A DNA stretch of 64,000 nt, from positions 1-64,000 of IMG/VR virus record IMGVR_UViG_3300008120_009793, one strand, 5' to 3'. This DNA comes from a virus. The translations under genes and the position numbers were made by a program. The notes under the pieces were generated by a model that was not told where the DNA came from, ran no database searches, and was given only the letters and a program-made list of their open reading frames with translations. This document shows positions 23,860-35,800 of this stretch, piece after piece (position 1 is the stretch's first letter; every line of letters starts with the position of its first letter).

Positions 23860-26800
23860 TTAAACACAACTTACTGTTCCAGATCCACTACTAATAGTGA
23901 AGGAACCATATAGAGAAGCAACGTAATTTCCAGGATCCAACCAAATTGTTTGGGAAACTGGATTTGCACCAATAGAATAAGCACTAATAATATTTGGTGA
24001 AGGATCAGGAACAGTAATACCAGTAATCTGTAGGAAAGTATCAGCCTCACCAGCAAAAGAACTTCCACCGAACGCAGTTAATTGTAAATAAGCACCCGGA
24101 GAATTAATTATCCAAGAGGAATTAACAGGTCCAGGAGATGCCTGGTTAATCGTCGTTGTTCCGCTATTAAATAAACAAACAGGAGCAGGCGTTGGAGCAG
24201 GCGTCGGTGTAGGTGTCGGTGTCGGCGTCGGCGTCGGTGTTGGCGTCGGTGTAGGTGTCGGTGTTGGAGTCGGCGTAGGTGTAGGTGTTGGACTAGGAGG
24301 TGGAGCTGCAGTATATTTAGTTGAACTTGTAGTAAAATACCTGAAGCTTCCATGTATATAAGAAGTAGATCCACCAGGGATTGAATTAATTCCTAAGTTT
24401 CCTCCACTGCTATAAATATAAAGTCTAGAATCAGAACTTTCACTGATAAACGCTCCTCCTAACTCCTGTATAGCAGAGGATGAACCAGCGTAAATTATAT
24501 AGTTCATCGCCATGTTTACAGGACGGGTTTCAGTGCCTCCAGTTGATGCTATACCATTAGCAAAGACGTTTGCTTGATTGTTAGAAGAAACAGCATCAGA
24601 TCCACTGCCTGATAAAGAGGTTCCTCTATCTTCAGTTCCAACTAATCTTCGATTGGTTTCTAAGGAGTGTGTGTGTGATTTTATTTCATCATTCTGTGTT
24701 GTTCCTAGTGATGATGCATTTCCTCCAAGGCCTCTGATGAACTTACCACCTAAATCTGGTAAATTAAATGTTGTGGTTCCATCCCCAGATCCGTAGGTAG
24801 TTCCAATAACTCCAAAAAGAGAAGAATAAGTAGACCTAGAAACCGCTTGTCCATTACATTCTAACCATCCATTAGGTAAATCTAAAGAAGGCCAAGGCAT
24901 TATAGTACCAGCTGGAGTTGATCCGATACCAGCAAAACCTGTTGCTTTTAAACCAACAACCGGCATTGCTGGTGTCAGAAAGTCAGTTACAGATGTTCCC
25001 AGTCTAACATTAGAGAAGTCAGCAGAATAAGGAAACCCTGTTATGTACATATAGCCATTACTAGCAGTTGCTGGTGCTGGTATAGATGTAGAAAGAGAAT
25101 CAATCTTAATTACAAAATCAATATCAACTGTATCACCAACCCTTGTGTATTTGGATTTAACTATTTTATATTTGGTTGAGTTCCATCCTGTTTGTGCTAC
25201 TCTTGGATTTAATGCCAATGTTCCAGACCAATCTCCCTCTTCATAGTAATCTAAATTATTAGGACTTGTTTGAAGAGGAATTGTTGTTTCATTGAAAGGA
25301 AGGCCTTTTGTTAAATATCCATCACTATCAAATCCAAAGAAGTGAGCTCCTGTTGCATTTTGTGCATACGTTTTTAATTGAAGAATGTCACCACCAGATA
25401 TTCCATTGTTAGTGTCAGCAACAACTAAAGCAGCGTCTACTGATACACTATCTGAAATTCCTATAGCAACACCAGTAACATTAGTCTTATTAGATTGACT
25501 AGGATGTAAATAAATATTTCCTCCTTTAGATCCACCGCCAGATAGGACTGGACCGGGATGGATTACTACATTACCCCCTGTGCTTCCTGCTGCTCCTAAT
25601 CCACCATATAGATAAAGATTTCCGCCAGGAGCTGCAGTACCAGCTCCAGATTTGATGGTTAGATTAGCACCAGATTCCCCTGATGCAGAATCCTGCATGT
25701 AAACTAATCCATCTCTCGTAGATCCGGTAAAAATCCCAAATCTAAATTGTAAATTACCATCTTTGTCTAATCTGAGTCTCGTAACATTATTACCTGAAGT
25801 ATTACTTACTGATAAATCGATTCTTGTTTCGGTTGAGGCAGAGCCGTCAAGAGCAAATGAAACTCCTGCAATAGCAACGCTATCCGCTGCCTTCTCCGCC
25901 ATTAGTCCACCAAAAACACTACCAACTGCAGTGTTCCCACTTTTGAAGATAACATTTCTTCCGTTAGTAGCTCCTGAATTGGAAAGAATTATTCCTTTGT
26001 TTCCTTGAGTTGTAATAGCATCACCAACTATAAAATTACCGACACTGTTGGTATAATCTGGAGAATACCTCATTTCCGTCCCATCGGCAAAGTATGTACC
26101 GACTCCACTGTTAACAAAGCTTCCTGAGGATCTTCTAAGTCTTATAGATCCTCCTGTAGCATTGATCCAGTTAGCACCTGTAATATTAACTCTTGATGCT
26201 TGAACGTCAAAACTATTTGAAGCAGCTAGAAAAGACACACTGCCTCCGGGGCTAAAAAATTCAATATCATAATCAGTTGTAACAGCTCCTGGATTTTTCC
26301 ATCTAAATCTTGGATTTCTGCTCTGGCTAAAACCTGCACTTGTTCTATTAGCTTCGTCTTGATTAGCTCTTCCGAAAGATATCAATGAAGCTATATTAGA
26401 ACTAGGATCCGTTGCAATTTTAAGTTTAGCTCTTTCGCCATTTAATCCAAACTTATTAAGTTCAGTATATTGATAACTAGGATCTGCACCTGTCCCCCCT
26501 CTATCGCTTAATAATAATCCATATTTGTGGCTAAAATTAGTATCATGAATTAATACTCTATCGTCAGTTAAATTCGTATTATCAACAGGAACAAATGCGG
26601 ACGTGTTAGAAAAAAATACGCCAGAATATTGCCAAGTTAACGATCCACTTCCCGGGGAAGTTTCATCATAGACATAGATCCCATAAGGATTTGTATCTGT
26701 ACTATCTGAAAGCCAATAGTCTCCAAGTTCAGGCTCTCCCCAAGGAGTATTATAAAGATTCCCGATTGCTGGTGCTGTTTGTTGGACATACCATCTAGCT

Positions 26801-26994
26801 CCTCTTAGTCCCTGGGGTCCGGTTGGTCCTTGTATACCTTGAGGTCCGATAGCTCCAGTAGCGCCTCTTATTCCCTGAGGTCCCTGGGGTCCTCCACCAG
26901 CCGTCAAGATTTGATCAAAATTGTAATTAATCTTGTCTATCAAGATTGTTTGGGAGTCTCCCGGAAGAACATTTAAAATATTAATAAGTGGCAT
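23860..26994 (-). CDS. Collagen-like tail fibre with tail-collar domain
   Basis: The 1044-residue protein opens with [26 protein letters not shown], then a Pro-rich collagen tract ([20 protein letters not shown], residues about 35-63). A long beta-rich shaft follows. A phage tail-collar domain (PF07484 type: [53 protein letters not shown]) lies at about residues 700-800. A Pro-Thr alternating linker and a terminal domain follow. Tail-collar domains are found in short and long tail fibres, where they attach or fold the distal part. It probably recognises the host. Confidence 0.85.
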   Translation of the reverse strand: MPLINILNVLPGDSQTILIDKINYNFDQILTAGGGPQGPQGIRGATGAIGPQGIQGPTGPQGLRGARWYVQQTAPAIGNLYNTPWGEPELGDYWLSDSTDTNPYGIYVYDETSPGSGSLTWQYSGVFFSNTSAFVPVDNTNLTDDRVLIHDTNFSHKYGLLLSDRGGTGADPSYQYTELNKFGLNGERAKLKIATDPSSNIASLISFGRANQDEANRTSAGFSQSRNPRFRWKNPGAVTTDYDIEFFSPGGSVSFLAASNSFDVQASRVNITGANWINATGGSIRLRRSSGSFVNSGVGTYFADGTEMRYSPDYTNSVGNFIVGDAITTQGNKGIILSNSGATNGRNVIFKSGNTAVGSVFGGLMAEKAADSVAIAGVSFALDGSASTETRIDLSVSNTSGNNVTRLRLDKDGNLQFRFGIFTGSTRDGLVYMQDSASGESGANLTIKSGAGTAAPGGNLYLYGGLGAAGSTGGNVVIHPGPVLSGGGSKGGNIYLHPSQSNKTNVTGVAIGISDSVSVDAALVVADTNNGISGGDILQLKTYAQNATGAHFFGFDSDGYLTKGLPFNETTIPLQTSPNNLDYYEEGDWSGTLALNPRVAQTGWNSTKYKIVKSKYTRVGDTVDIDFVIKIDSLSTSIPAPATASNGYMYITGFPYSADFSNVRLGTSVTDFLTPAMPVVGLKATGFAGIGSTPAGTIMPWPSLDLPNGWLECNGQAVSRSTYSSLFGVIGTTYGSGDGTTTFNLPDLGGKFIRGLGGNASSLGTTQNDEIKSHTHSLETNRRLVGTEDRGTSLSGSGSDAVSSNNQANVFANGIASTGGTETRPVNMAMNYIIYAGSSSAIQELGGAFISESSDSRLYIYSSGGNLGINSIPGGSTSYIHGSFRYFTTSSTKYTAAPPPSPTPTPTPTPTPTPTPTPTPTPTPTPTPTPTPAPTPAPVCLFNSGTTTINQASPGPVNSSWIINSPGAYLQLTAFGGSSFAGEADTFLQITGITVPDPSPNIISAYSIGANPVSQTIWLDPGNYVASLYGSFTISSGSGTVSCV
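24185..24300 (-). repeat. Pro-Thr dipeptide coding repeat
   Basis: About 115 bases of 6-base units encode alternating Pro and Thr (with Ala at one end) within the tail-collar fibre. This forms an extended flexible linker between shaft and terminal domain. Codon variation at third positions keeps the DNA from being a perfect repeat. Confidence 0.85.
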
Positions 26995-27009
26995 TTCTAT
27001 CTAAATTAA

Positions 27010-27020
27010 TTTTATATATC
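27010..27020 (-). promoter_or_regulatory. Promoter-like motif GATATATAAAA
   Basis: An exact copy of the recurring motif, 15 bases upstream of the collagen-collar fibre ATG and just past the stop of the 1932-residue gene. Confidence 0.55.
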
Positions 27021-27021
27021 C

Positions 27022-30000
27022 TTATATCTTTCCGACCAGTAAAGAGAAGGCGACAGAATAATCATATGTTGGATCCTTCTGCAACCTATACTCAAATTCT
27101 AACTGGCTACGTTTTTTAATATCATTGTTATTTGTCTTCACAAATCCGGAAGATATCTTTTCATAATTGCTTAAATTTGTAATTATAGGATCCAAATCTA
27201 CTCCTTCAGTTCTTCTAATCTTTTTAATATAAACCACTATCTCTTTAGTTTCATACTGGGGAAGAACGTTGTTTTTTAAATATTCGTCAATGTCATCAGA
27301 TAGGATAGTTCCGTCCCCGATACCAAATTCAGGAACCAAGATTTCACTAAATTTTTTATCAATTCCCCCCTCTTGAAAATGCTTTATAGCTGTTCTTTCA
27401 ACTATTAAAAGAGCCTTTATCTCGGTTTCAGTTTCTTCCCAAAGGATTTCATACTTAGGATAAAGGTCCTTGTTAACACTAAACACATCAGAAATCGAAG
27501 AGGAATATTTTAGTTGAAAATCTTCCCTTATGGTGTTTGGTGTTTTCATCACCTTACTACCGAAGAAATTTTTCTGTTCTATCATATTTTTAGTTCCTGG
27601 GATATAACTAAAACTATTTCCTGTACTGTATTCTCTATATCTTCCAGGATCCCACGTGCTCTCAAAAATAAACGTGTCTCTTATACCTATAGGGGATTCT
27701 CCTATGAGCGGGTATTCCGCTTTATATCCGGATTGCGGATCTACTTGGAAGGGATTAGATTTTGCATACTTATAGAAATTAACATTCTTAACTTTTCCAA
27801 AATTATCCTTATTGGATCCAAATGTTACGTTTTTATATTCTAAGCTTTCTGCAATTAAGGAGGATCCCCCAGAGTAACTTTCATCTTTTAACTCATAATA
27901 TATTTCATCGGGAGCATTTTGAGGAACGATAAAAGTTGCTCCAGTTACACCCGAGTATGTAAATCCTTTCGAATATACATCAGCGCTTTCCCCACTATTT
28001 TTAAGAATGGAAAGAACGAAATCCTTTCTTGCAACAACCGAATAAGATGTCCACCAAAGTGGGGAAGAAGTTGGGGTGTTTCCTGTGTTTGAATTTGCTA
28101 ATGAGATATAAAGATTTCCCAGATAATCCACCACAGAATTTTCTGAATATGTTGAAGAACCTGAATACGAGGGAACACTATCTTTAACAAAATTGGTAAA
28201 AACAAAGTTATATGTGTTTCCCCTGACTAATCTTATTTTTTTTCGGGTTTTTCCATCGATTGATATTTCATAGCTAGATCCTACACCATAATAGGGGGAT
28301 CCTGGTATTTTTTCCGAAATAGAAACATCTATTTGTAAACTAGGAGAAGTTGGTGTATCTCTATCAGAAACTAAGAAATCATTCTTGGTATTTTTAAAAT
28401 GTATTATTTCTAAAAACTTCGGAGTATATCCACCGCCATATCTAAAAAATTCAGTCACATCATCTTCGGAAACTAAATCATATCCAACATTAACATTGGA
28501 AAAAGATTCAGGTTTATAATTTTCCTCCACAGGAATTAATTTGTTTGTCTGTAAGAAGGATGATGGTTTTATGAATTCTAAAACAAAGGTATCTGAAGTT
28601 ACCACTGTGCTTTGAGTTGTGGTATTCCAATAAGATTTTGTATATTTTATGTATGGACTATTATTCAAAAATAGTTTATAGATTTCAGGGAACGTTATCT
28701 TATCAAAAACAGAATCCCAGTAGCTTTGACCTGCTCCTGCTTGATATACTGCTCTCGCAGAAAAAATATTATAAGAGACAGGAACTGGTACAGAAGTAAA
28801 ACTAGGGGGAGTATATCCCAGATTAGAAAAATCAAAATAATAACCCCCAACATAGCTAATCTCGCTAAAGTTTACGTAATTTTTTCCAGCACCAGTAATC
28901 CATGGGGTTCTGTACCAATAAGCTCCAGGATCCCCGGATTTCGGAGAAAAAAGAGTAAACGTGTCAAGATAATTAGCAGGCCTGCTTCCTGGTGAAAAAG
29001 AATTTACTGGGGTAGTAGGGGAATAGAATTGAACTTCATTCCTTAAATCTGTATCATAATTTGGATTTGTTGCTATTGCAGCTATACCCGTTCCGTCCAC
29101 TGTAGTTGAACTTACTATTGACTGAATTCCAATTGTTGCAAGACTGGAAAAATTCAATCCCGAACTCAACTTAACATAGGAAAGATCTGAATTAAGCAGA
29201 CCAGCTGGACTTGATGTTATTCTAGAATACTCATCAGTTCCTGATCCTCCCGTTACCTTATGTCTTAATTTATTAGAAAGAGAATATAGACCAAAATAAT
29301 CCGCACCTCCGTGTATTCCAGTAGGATTAAAATACCAGGATCCAGTTGAATTTGATTGAGATACATCTGCTGGACCTGATGCCAAATATAGAATATCTTT
29401 TAACTTTTCAGGATCTACAAATCTAACATCAGATACTATCAAGGTAATTATGAATGTGACAGTTTTAAATTCTTCGTTCTGATGTACTTGAAATGTCACT
29501 GGAGAGGTTACTCCATAAGGATCCGGATCCTCTACAGCTCTTAAAATACATGAGAATTTGTAATCATTAAATTTCTGATCACCAGTTTTAAACAAATTAG
29601 TTTCTCTGGTTTGGATAGAAGCTTCAGTTCTTTCCTTGATTCTTACTTTTACCCCTCTGTAGAGGGTTTCGGAAAATCCTGAAGAATTATCATATGTAAA
29701 CCATGTATATCTTTGCTCTATTGGTTTTGATTCAACAGAACTAAATCTAACATTATCAAGATCGTAGAAATCTTTCCCGTCTACAGTAAAATAATTTAAG
29801 AAATAATCCTCGCTAGCAGGATCTGCGTTTTGAACAGAGGATAAAGAAAATGAACCTGCACAATAATTGGAAGAAGACTTTATCAGGTTTGAAGTAGCTG
29901 ATATTGGAGGGGTTTCCAATACATACCATTCATTTGTAAAATATAAAGGATCTCTACCTGGACTGAAAAATCCAGGGGAAAAATTTAATGGTGTAAAAGC

Positions 30001-32820
30001 GGAACTGGAATTTAATCTATAATCATTCCCTCTTACATCAGTTCCACCCTCGTAAACCCATTTGGTAATGTATGGTGTTACCCTCGATCTTGTAACCAGT
30101 GATCTAAGATAATTTTCTTTTAAAACGTCATACTCATTATCAACCTTACCAAAATTCATTTGATCCCTTTTTGAAGAGATCTGAGATGCTTCGTCAAGAT
30201 ATTTAATTTCTTGCAATCCTGCAAAACCGGGAAATCTATCTAAATCTGGAAGAGGATCATTGAAACCAAAAAACCTAGCCTGATTAAGATCTTTAACATA
30301 CATCAAAGGAACAACATTTGCTTTCCCTGAATTATTACCGGAAATTAAGCTGTAATTAGAAGCAGTTCCTCCTCTAAATATGTAACTGCCAGTTGGACCG
30401 TATGTGCTTCCCATATAAGAAACAGTTGATCCATTAGCAACCGCATAATCAATTCCTTCGTAAATCGGGGTTATTCCGTCAGGTTGAACATCAATATATC
30501 TATAGTATTCTTCTGTCGGGGTTTTTCCGTATGTGCTACTCCAGAAGTCCACATCAAGATCTTTCGTTGGATAGAAAGAAAATACCCCAGTCTCAATATC
30601 TACTAATTCTTCAGTTATAATAGTTCCAAGGGATCCCCTTAAAACTGTATGGGTGTTATCCTGGATTTCAACTATCGAGTGTGTTAAATAATCTTTTATG
30701 GTATTGTATTGAAGCTCTGAATCACTATAGTCAACACACTTCCCTATAAACTTAACTTTTGAAAGGCCGAAGTTCGTCTTAATGTAACTTCTATCAACTG
30801 AAAGTTTATAGGCGTCCTCGTTTTTAATTTTAATCCTTGTATTGGAATACTTAGAACCCCCGATAAATTTTAAATCCGTGGTTAGATCGTTTACATCTAT
30901 ATCATTAAAGAAAATCTTTCCCCTTCTGTCGAAGGAAAGTTTATTATAGTAATCCCTATACGAGAATAAAGAAAAAAGATTGTTGTTAGTTTCATCCGAA
31001 CCTGAAGTTCTTATAATAACTTCATTTCCTATTGCAAATGCTCTATATGATTTATAATTTACACTATTTAAAACCCCTGCTATTGCTTCAGCAATTTGTG
31101 ATTTGGTTCCAAATGGATGAAAATAATAAACTCCCCCTTCATCAGTAAAACTTCCAGGTCCCCATCCTCCTCTGACATATGTTAATTCTGATGCTACAAA
31201 ATAATCAAATCTTCTGTTCCCGATTTGGTTAACTCCAAAAGGATGGTACAAAACTATAGCGTCATTTGGTAGCAATTGACCATCAATTTTAATAACGGAA
31301 TATGACCTACCAGTTTCTTCTGAAATTTCTCCCTTATATTCTTTTGTTTTCAATGAATTTGGCCCAGAAAAAACAGAGAGGTCAACAAGTTTATTACTAA
31401 TTATTAATAAATCGTTTTGAGTGGTTCCTGTTCCCCATTTATCAGAATTGGTTGCATCCGTTGAATAATTTTTTATCTGCTTATATGAATAAAAATTTCT
31501 ATTCTTATCTTTGATATAAAAAGATTTCAATCTTTCGTTTGTGTGAACATCGTCTGATGTAGGAACGTAACCCCATATAGAATCAGGATCAACGAAAAGT
31601 CTTAATCCATTATCATTCTGCTGATAATAAGAAGATGTCATTTTATCAGATATCTGATAAGGTGACTTTGGCTCCGGAAAATTATTAACAGATGCGGAAT
31701 TATTAAAAAATAAATCCGCTGATAATCTAAACGTACCCGTTTTTATATCATCGACGTAAAATCCATAATATCTATTGATACTGTATAGGTCTGCATCAGG
31801 ATCATTAAAAAGAAACTCTAGATTTAATATACTATGGGAAATAACCCCATTTCTTTTAAATCCATCAGTTATTAGTTCATCAGTTTCAATAATGGGTGCA
31901 TCAGCAGAAAAAACAGAATTTAGATACTCTCCCTTTTTACAGAAAACCCCGTCCTTTATAGAGACCCCATTGTATGTAGTTAGGGAATCTTTCTCAAATT
32001 TAACATCGATTAATGACTGGGTATAGTTTATATTAGACCTTATTTTAGAAAGATATTTTCCCAATTTAGAATCTTCCTGCAATGAATATGTTGCAACTAT
32101 TCTGGACTTTGGTAAGATGTTTTCTATAAAATGGTCCTGCTCATCACCTATGAATTGTATGTTATAATTTGAATCCAAAAGGATGACATCGCCTTGACCC
32201 TGAACTAAATCAAACCCAGTAGAACTAGCAACAAAAATCTCCCCGGAGGAATATTCCGTACCGCTAGATTTTATTTTATATGGAAGATAAGAATTAGAGT
32301 TTTTATCAAGTCCATATTTTTCAACTACCTTATAGGTTTTTCCAACTGTTAAAGATGTAACCGGTATTAGATATGAAAAATCTATCGGATCGGTTATTCT
32401 AAATATTACAAAATACTTAGGCAAATCCCTCTGTACTCTGATTGGAGCAAGGAATGAAAATTCTTCCTCGTATAGATTAGATATTAAGGGGTTCGCTCCT
32501 GCGTGATAAAATCCATCAAATTGATCGCTTAATGTGGAGGTATAAGTATCTTTTGGGCTTTTTTCGTTTTTTAGACCAAAAACAAAATCCCCGGGGGTTT
32601 TTCCTTCATCAAAGAAATTATAAACATCCTGAGCAAAATCTCCATCGGGGGATATTCTATATCCTTTGTATTGGTTTTTAGACATTTCATCATTTGAATC
32701 TATAGAATTAAACCATAGATTTCCTGATGAATCAACGCTGATCTTCAGGTTACCAGAAATCCTAGGATTAGATCTAAGTACCCCGAACGATGACTTATAT
32801 TTTCCTTTTTTTGTAGCCAT
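27022..32820 (-). CDS. Giant tail or baseplate structural protein (1932 aa)
   Basis: No family could be assigned. The N-terminus (KKGKYKSSFGVLRSNPRISG, then VDSSGNLWFNSID) leads into long beta-rich segments with many Tyr, Ser and Asn residues. One segment, YSENSVVDYLGNLYISLANS followed by SSPLWW, resembles the CBM5/12-type carbohydrate-binding motif. A helical, Lys/Glu-rich C-terminus ends the protein. The size and the surrounding fibre and baseplate genes imply a virion part, perhaps a baseplate-to-fibre connector. It lies seven bases from the 1177-residue gene upstream, so the two are probably co-transcribed. Confidence 0.7.
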   Translation of the reverse strand: MATKKGKYKSSFGVLRSNPRISGNLKISVDSSGNLWFNSIDSNDEMSKNQYKGYRISPDGDFAQDVYNFFDEGKTPGDFVFGLKNEKSPKDTYTSTLSDQFDGFYHAGANPLISNLYEEEFSFLAPIRVQRDLPKYFVIFRITDPIDFSYLIPVTSLTVGKTYKVVEKYGLDKNSNSYLPYKIKSSGTEYSSGEIFVASSTGFDLVQGQGDVILLDSNYNIQFIGDEQDHFIENILPKSRIVATYSLQEDSKLGKYLSKIRSNINYTQSLIDVKFEKDSLTTYNGVSIKDGVFCKKGEYLNSVFSADAPIIETDELITDGFKRNGVISHSILNLEFLFNDPDADLYSINRYYGFYVDDIKTGTFRLSADLFFNNSASVNNFPEPKSPYQISDKMTSSYYQQNDNGLRLFVDPDSIWGYVPTSDDVHTNERLKSFYIKDKNRNFYSYKQIKNYSTDATNSDKWGTGTTQNDLLIISNKLVDLSVFSGPNSLKTKEYKGEISEETGRSYSVIKIDGQLLPNDAIVLYHPFGVNQIGNRRFDYFVASELTYVRGGWGPGSFTDEGGVYYFHPFGTKSQIAEAIAGVLNSVNYKSYRAFAIGNEVIIRTSGSDETNNNLFSLFSYRDYYNKLSFDRRGKIFFNDIDVNDLTTDLKFIGGSKYSNTRIKIKNEDAYKLSVDRSYIKTNFGLSKVKFIGKCVDYSDSELQYNTIKDYLTHSIVEIQDNTHTVLRGSLGTIITEELVDIETGVFSFYPTKDLDVDFWSSTYGKTPTEEYYRYIDVQPDGITPIYEGIDYAVANGSTVSYMGSTYGPTGSYIFRGGTASNYSLISGNNSGKANVVPLMYVKDLNQARFFGFNDPLPDLDRFPGFAGLQEIKYLDEASQISSKRDQMNFGKVDNEYDVLKENYLRSLVTRSRVTPYITKWVYEGGTDVRGNDYRLNSSSAFTPLNFSPGFFSPGRDPLYFTNEWYVLETPPISATSNLIKSSSNYCAGSFSLSSVQNADPASEDYFLNYFTVDGKDFYDLDNVRFSSVESKPIEQRYTWFTYDNSSGFSETLYRGVKVRIKERTEASIQTRETNLFKTGDQKFNDYKFSCILRAVEDPDPYGVTSPVTFQVHQNEEFKTVTFIITLIVSDVRFVDPEKLKDILYLASGPADVSQSNSTGSWYFNPTGIHGGADYFGLYSLSNKLRHKVTGGSGTDEYSRITSSPAGLLNSDLSYVKLSSGLNFSSLATIGIQSIVSSTTVDGTGIAAIATNPNYDTDLRNEVQFYSPTTPVNSFSPGSRPANYLDTFTLFSPKSGDPGAYWYRTPWITGAGKNYVNFSEISYVGGYYFDFSNLGYTPPSFTSVPVPVSYNIFSARAVYQAGAGQSYWDSVFDKITFPEIYKLFLNNSPYIKYTKSYWNTTTQSTVVTSDTFVLEFIKPSSFLQTNKLIPVEENYKPESFSNVNVGYDLVSEDDVTEFFRYGGGYTPKFLEIIHFKNTKNDFLVSDRDTPTSPSLQIDVSISEKIPGSPYYGVGSSYEISIDGKTRKKIRLVRGNTYNFVFTNFVKDSVPSYSGSSTYSENSVVDYLGNLYISLANSNTGNTPTSSPLWWTSYSVVARKDFVLSILKNSGESADVYSKGFTYSGVTGATFIVPQNAPDEIYYELKDESYSGGSSLIAESLEYKNVTFGSNKDNFGKVKNVNFYKYAKSNPFQVDPQSGYKAEYPLIGESPIGIRDTFIFESTWDPGRYREYSTGNSFSYIPGTKNMIEQKNFFGSKVMKTPNTIREDFQLKYSSSISDVFSVNKDLYPKYEILWEETETEIKALLIVERTAIKHFQEGGIDKKFSEILVPEFGIGDGTILSDDIDEYLKNNVLPQYETKEIVVYIKKIRRTEGVDLDPIITNLSNYEKISSGFVKTNNNDIKKRSQLEFEYRLQKDPTYDYSVAFSLLVGKI

Positions 32821-32826
32821 TTATAG

Positions 32827-35800
32827 TTATGCCTCGATGAGTCTTCTTATTCCTAGTCTGTCTCTAAAACTTGAATATGTTGGAGAAGCTAATGCTGATT
32901 TAGTATAGCTTCCTGAGACTGACAAGTCAAAAGAAAATAACTCTTCATTATTTACTTTTATATCTATCCCTATCTTTTTAGTGTAGGTAATATTTCTTAT
33001 CGCTCCGCTATTTCTAAATCCTCCTATATAGCCAAGTTTATCCTGACATCTCATTTGGAATAAGACGGGTATAACTATAGAATTTTCTTCACCAGAAGAA
33101 AGCGTTTTTGTTGCTAGAGTTGTTGAACCCTCAACTTGGATCGTAGAGTGACTTGAAGGAGACATAAATAGATATGATCCGCAAGAATATTTTCCGACCA
33201 AATATTCATCATCTGAACTAAATCCTAGCTTTTCTGGATATGAGGTATTTGCACCAGTAGCTCCATAAGAGTTTGTAGCAATCTGGTTATAAGAAAGCTG
33301 CTGATAATTTTTGGTCTGGTTTGTTACTGTATTAACAAACAATGTATCGGTAGAAGAAGCTTCAAATCCTAGTGAATGTCTAAAAGATGGGTAATTAAAT
33401 CCACTGGTTCCTTGTATTGGACGAATTAAATTCTCAAAACTTTTAGATGTTGTTGTAGCTTCATTCACGATTGTAGGATGCGAAATATGAACGCAAAACT
33501 CATTTAACTTTCCGTTTCCAACAGGAGATCCGGATGCATAAGATCCGTTCCAAATATTAGCATTAGCTGTTCCAGGAGTGGAAGTACCTCCGGGCTTAAA
33601 CGGAATTAAACTTCCTCCATCTACCGGAACACCACTAACCCCGCTTTCAGAATTCCAAGTTAATCCTGTTTTTGGAGTGAAATATAAATCATCATCAAAT
33701 CCTACCGATTTAAATCTAGGATAAATGAATTGAGAATTTGCATTCGCAGATTGGAAAGGAGATGCGTGAATATAAGAATTTCTTCCTGTTAGGTTTGGTC
33801 TTACATCAAGGGGTTTTATGCTTGTTAAAGAAATAGGAGATAAATCATATTTTCTGTTAGTAGCATAATCCGGAGTTGCAGTAGTACTAGTGTTATCAAG
33901 AGACATAACATTTTGACCTCCTGGAATAATAGATGCAAGCTCTAATGGTGAAGCAGTTTCATTTCTAAGTTCTATAGAATACAGAACAGAAACTATTTTT
34001 CCATAATTTGAAAAGTTAGTTAAATCTATTAGCTCGTCATAATATCCAGCAAATAGTTCAACAACTGATCCTCTATTAACTTTTATTAGATCGCTTCCGC
34101 TCTTAATATAAACAGTAAGTACTCCTTTAGCTACAGATATTAATGCTTTTAATGAAGCTATCTCTTTATCCATAGCTAATATTTTTTGATATAAATCCAG
34201 AGATCTTCCTGTACTATCAAAAAATCCTGAAGATATGGTATCAGCTACGTGGGCAAAATATTTATCTCCACTATTAAATGCTGTTGATAGATGCGAATCT
34301 AATCCTCTAGAAGTTAAATCCTGCTGAAGGGAAACTAAAACCTGGTCATTCGAGTTTTGTGTAACATACTGTTCGTTAGTGTTTCCGACAGAAAGCTCTT
34401 CTGGAAAATCTATTATAACAGATCCAGAAAAATCAGATTCTAAAGGATTCATAGGCCAGCCAGCTTCAGAAATAGATGATACCTTAATTTCAACTTTTTC
34501 TCCAGATGTTACAGGAATATCTATTTGATTAATGTTAGGAAGATCAGCATCTTGAACATCTTCGTCTTTCCAGAAATATTTTTTAGTTACAGAGTCATAG
34601 GACTTTTTTCTAATATCTGTTTTATACTCTATCCAGTTACTGTACGTTGCTCTTCTTTCAGTTCCGTCGTTATCCGAAAATTTAATCTCTTCCGCATTAG
34701 TAGCGTTACCCTGCTTAGTTAAATATCTGTATCTTACTCTGAATTGTATAACACTTTGAGATCCTGATTTTCCATCCTCTATTGGGGAAGGAATTGGCCA
34801 AAATCCTCTTACTCTATATTTAGGAGCTTCTGTAACTTCTGGTGCAGCACTAGAAAGATTATTTAGATCCTGTATCACAGTTTGTAACAAAGAGGTCTTA
34901 GTAGATTTTTCTCTAGTTAAACTGTCAATTTTTGCTATTAAACTTTCTCTAGATGATGCAGTAGATTTTGTGACTGATGTTATAGTTAAATCTGCAAGCT
35001 CACTTCTTGTTTGATCTATAGATTTATTAATTGCATCAATTTCGTTTTGAAGCTTAACCTTATTTTGAACCGCTGCAGCAAATTTTTCAGATGTTGTAGA
35101 CTGAGTGATCTGCTTGTTAATTTGTACAACTTTAAAATTAGAAGAATTAAGTACTGGAACATTTGGGACTAAACCATATACCGAAGGTATTACCTTTTCT
35201 TTGGTGTTAGATAAAAATTGAGACCCGAAATCTGCAACTTGAGTTTTATAAAACTCATCAAGTGTCATGTTTCCGTTTGAAGTTCCGATAATCATTTCAT
35301 TGGAATAAAAAATAACGCCGTTACTATACGTAGAACCGGTAACATGGTGATTATCGTTAATGGCTTTAATAAAAACCCCCTGTCTTTCATCGTGTCCAAT
35401 GTTAACATTAACTTGAAGGGGTGAAAGTATATCAGAAGATAGGGTTAGTGCACCCTCACCAATTGGAACTGGATCATATCCGCTAATTCTTTTTAATACA
35501 ACGGTTAATTCAGAAAGATCTATGGAAGTAACCTCTAGCTTACTTCCTCCTTTAGTCATTAATTGATCCCCTACTTTAATTTGTCGGTCAGAATTTAATC
35601 CAGATGAAATTAGATCCTTGTATGTGATAGTATCTAATTTATATTTCCTTACAGTTTGATTAACAACTTGTCCACCAATTGTCACAGGAACTATCGTATC
35701 AAATACTCTTAAAACAGCAAAGTTTCCCTTGTATCTAATTACCCTAAGAGGTAAGTCTTCTGGGGATTCGTCTATAGTGTAAGTTATTCCCTCCCCGGTA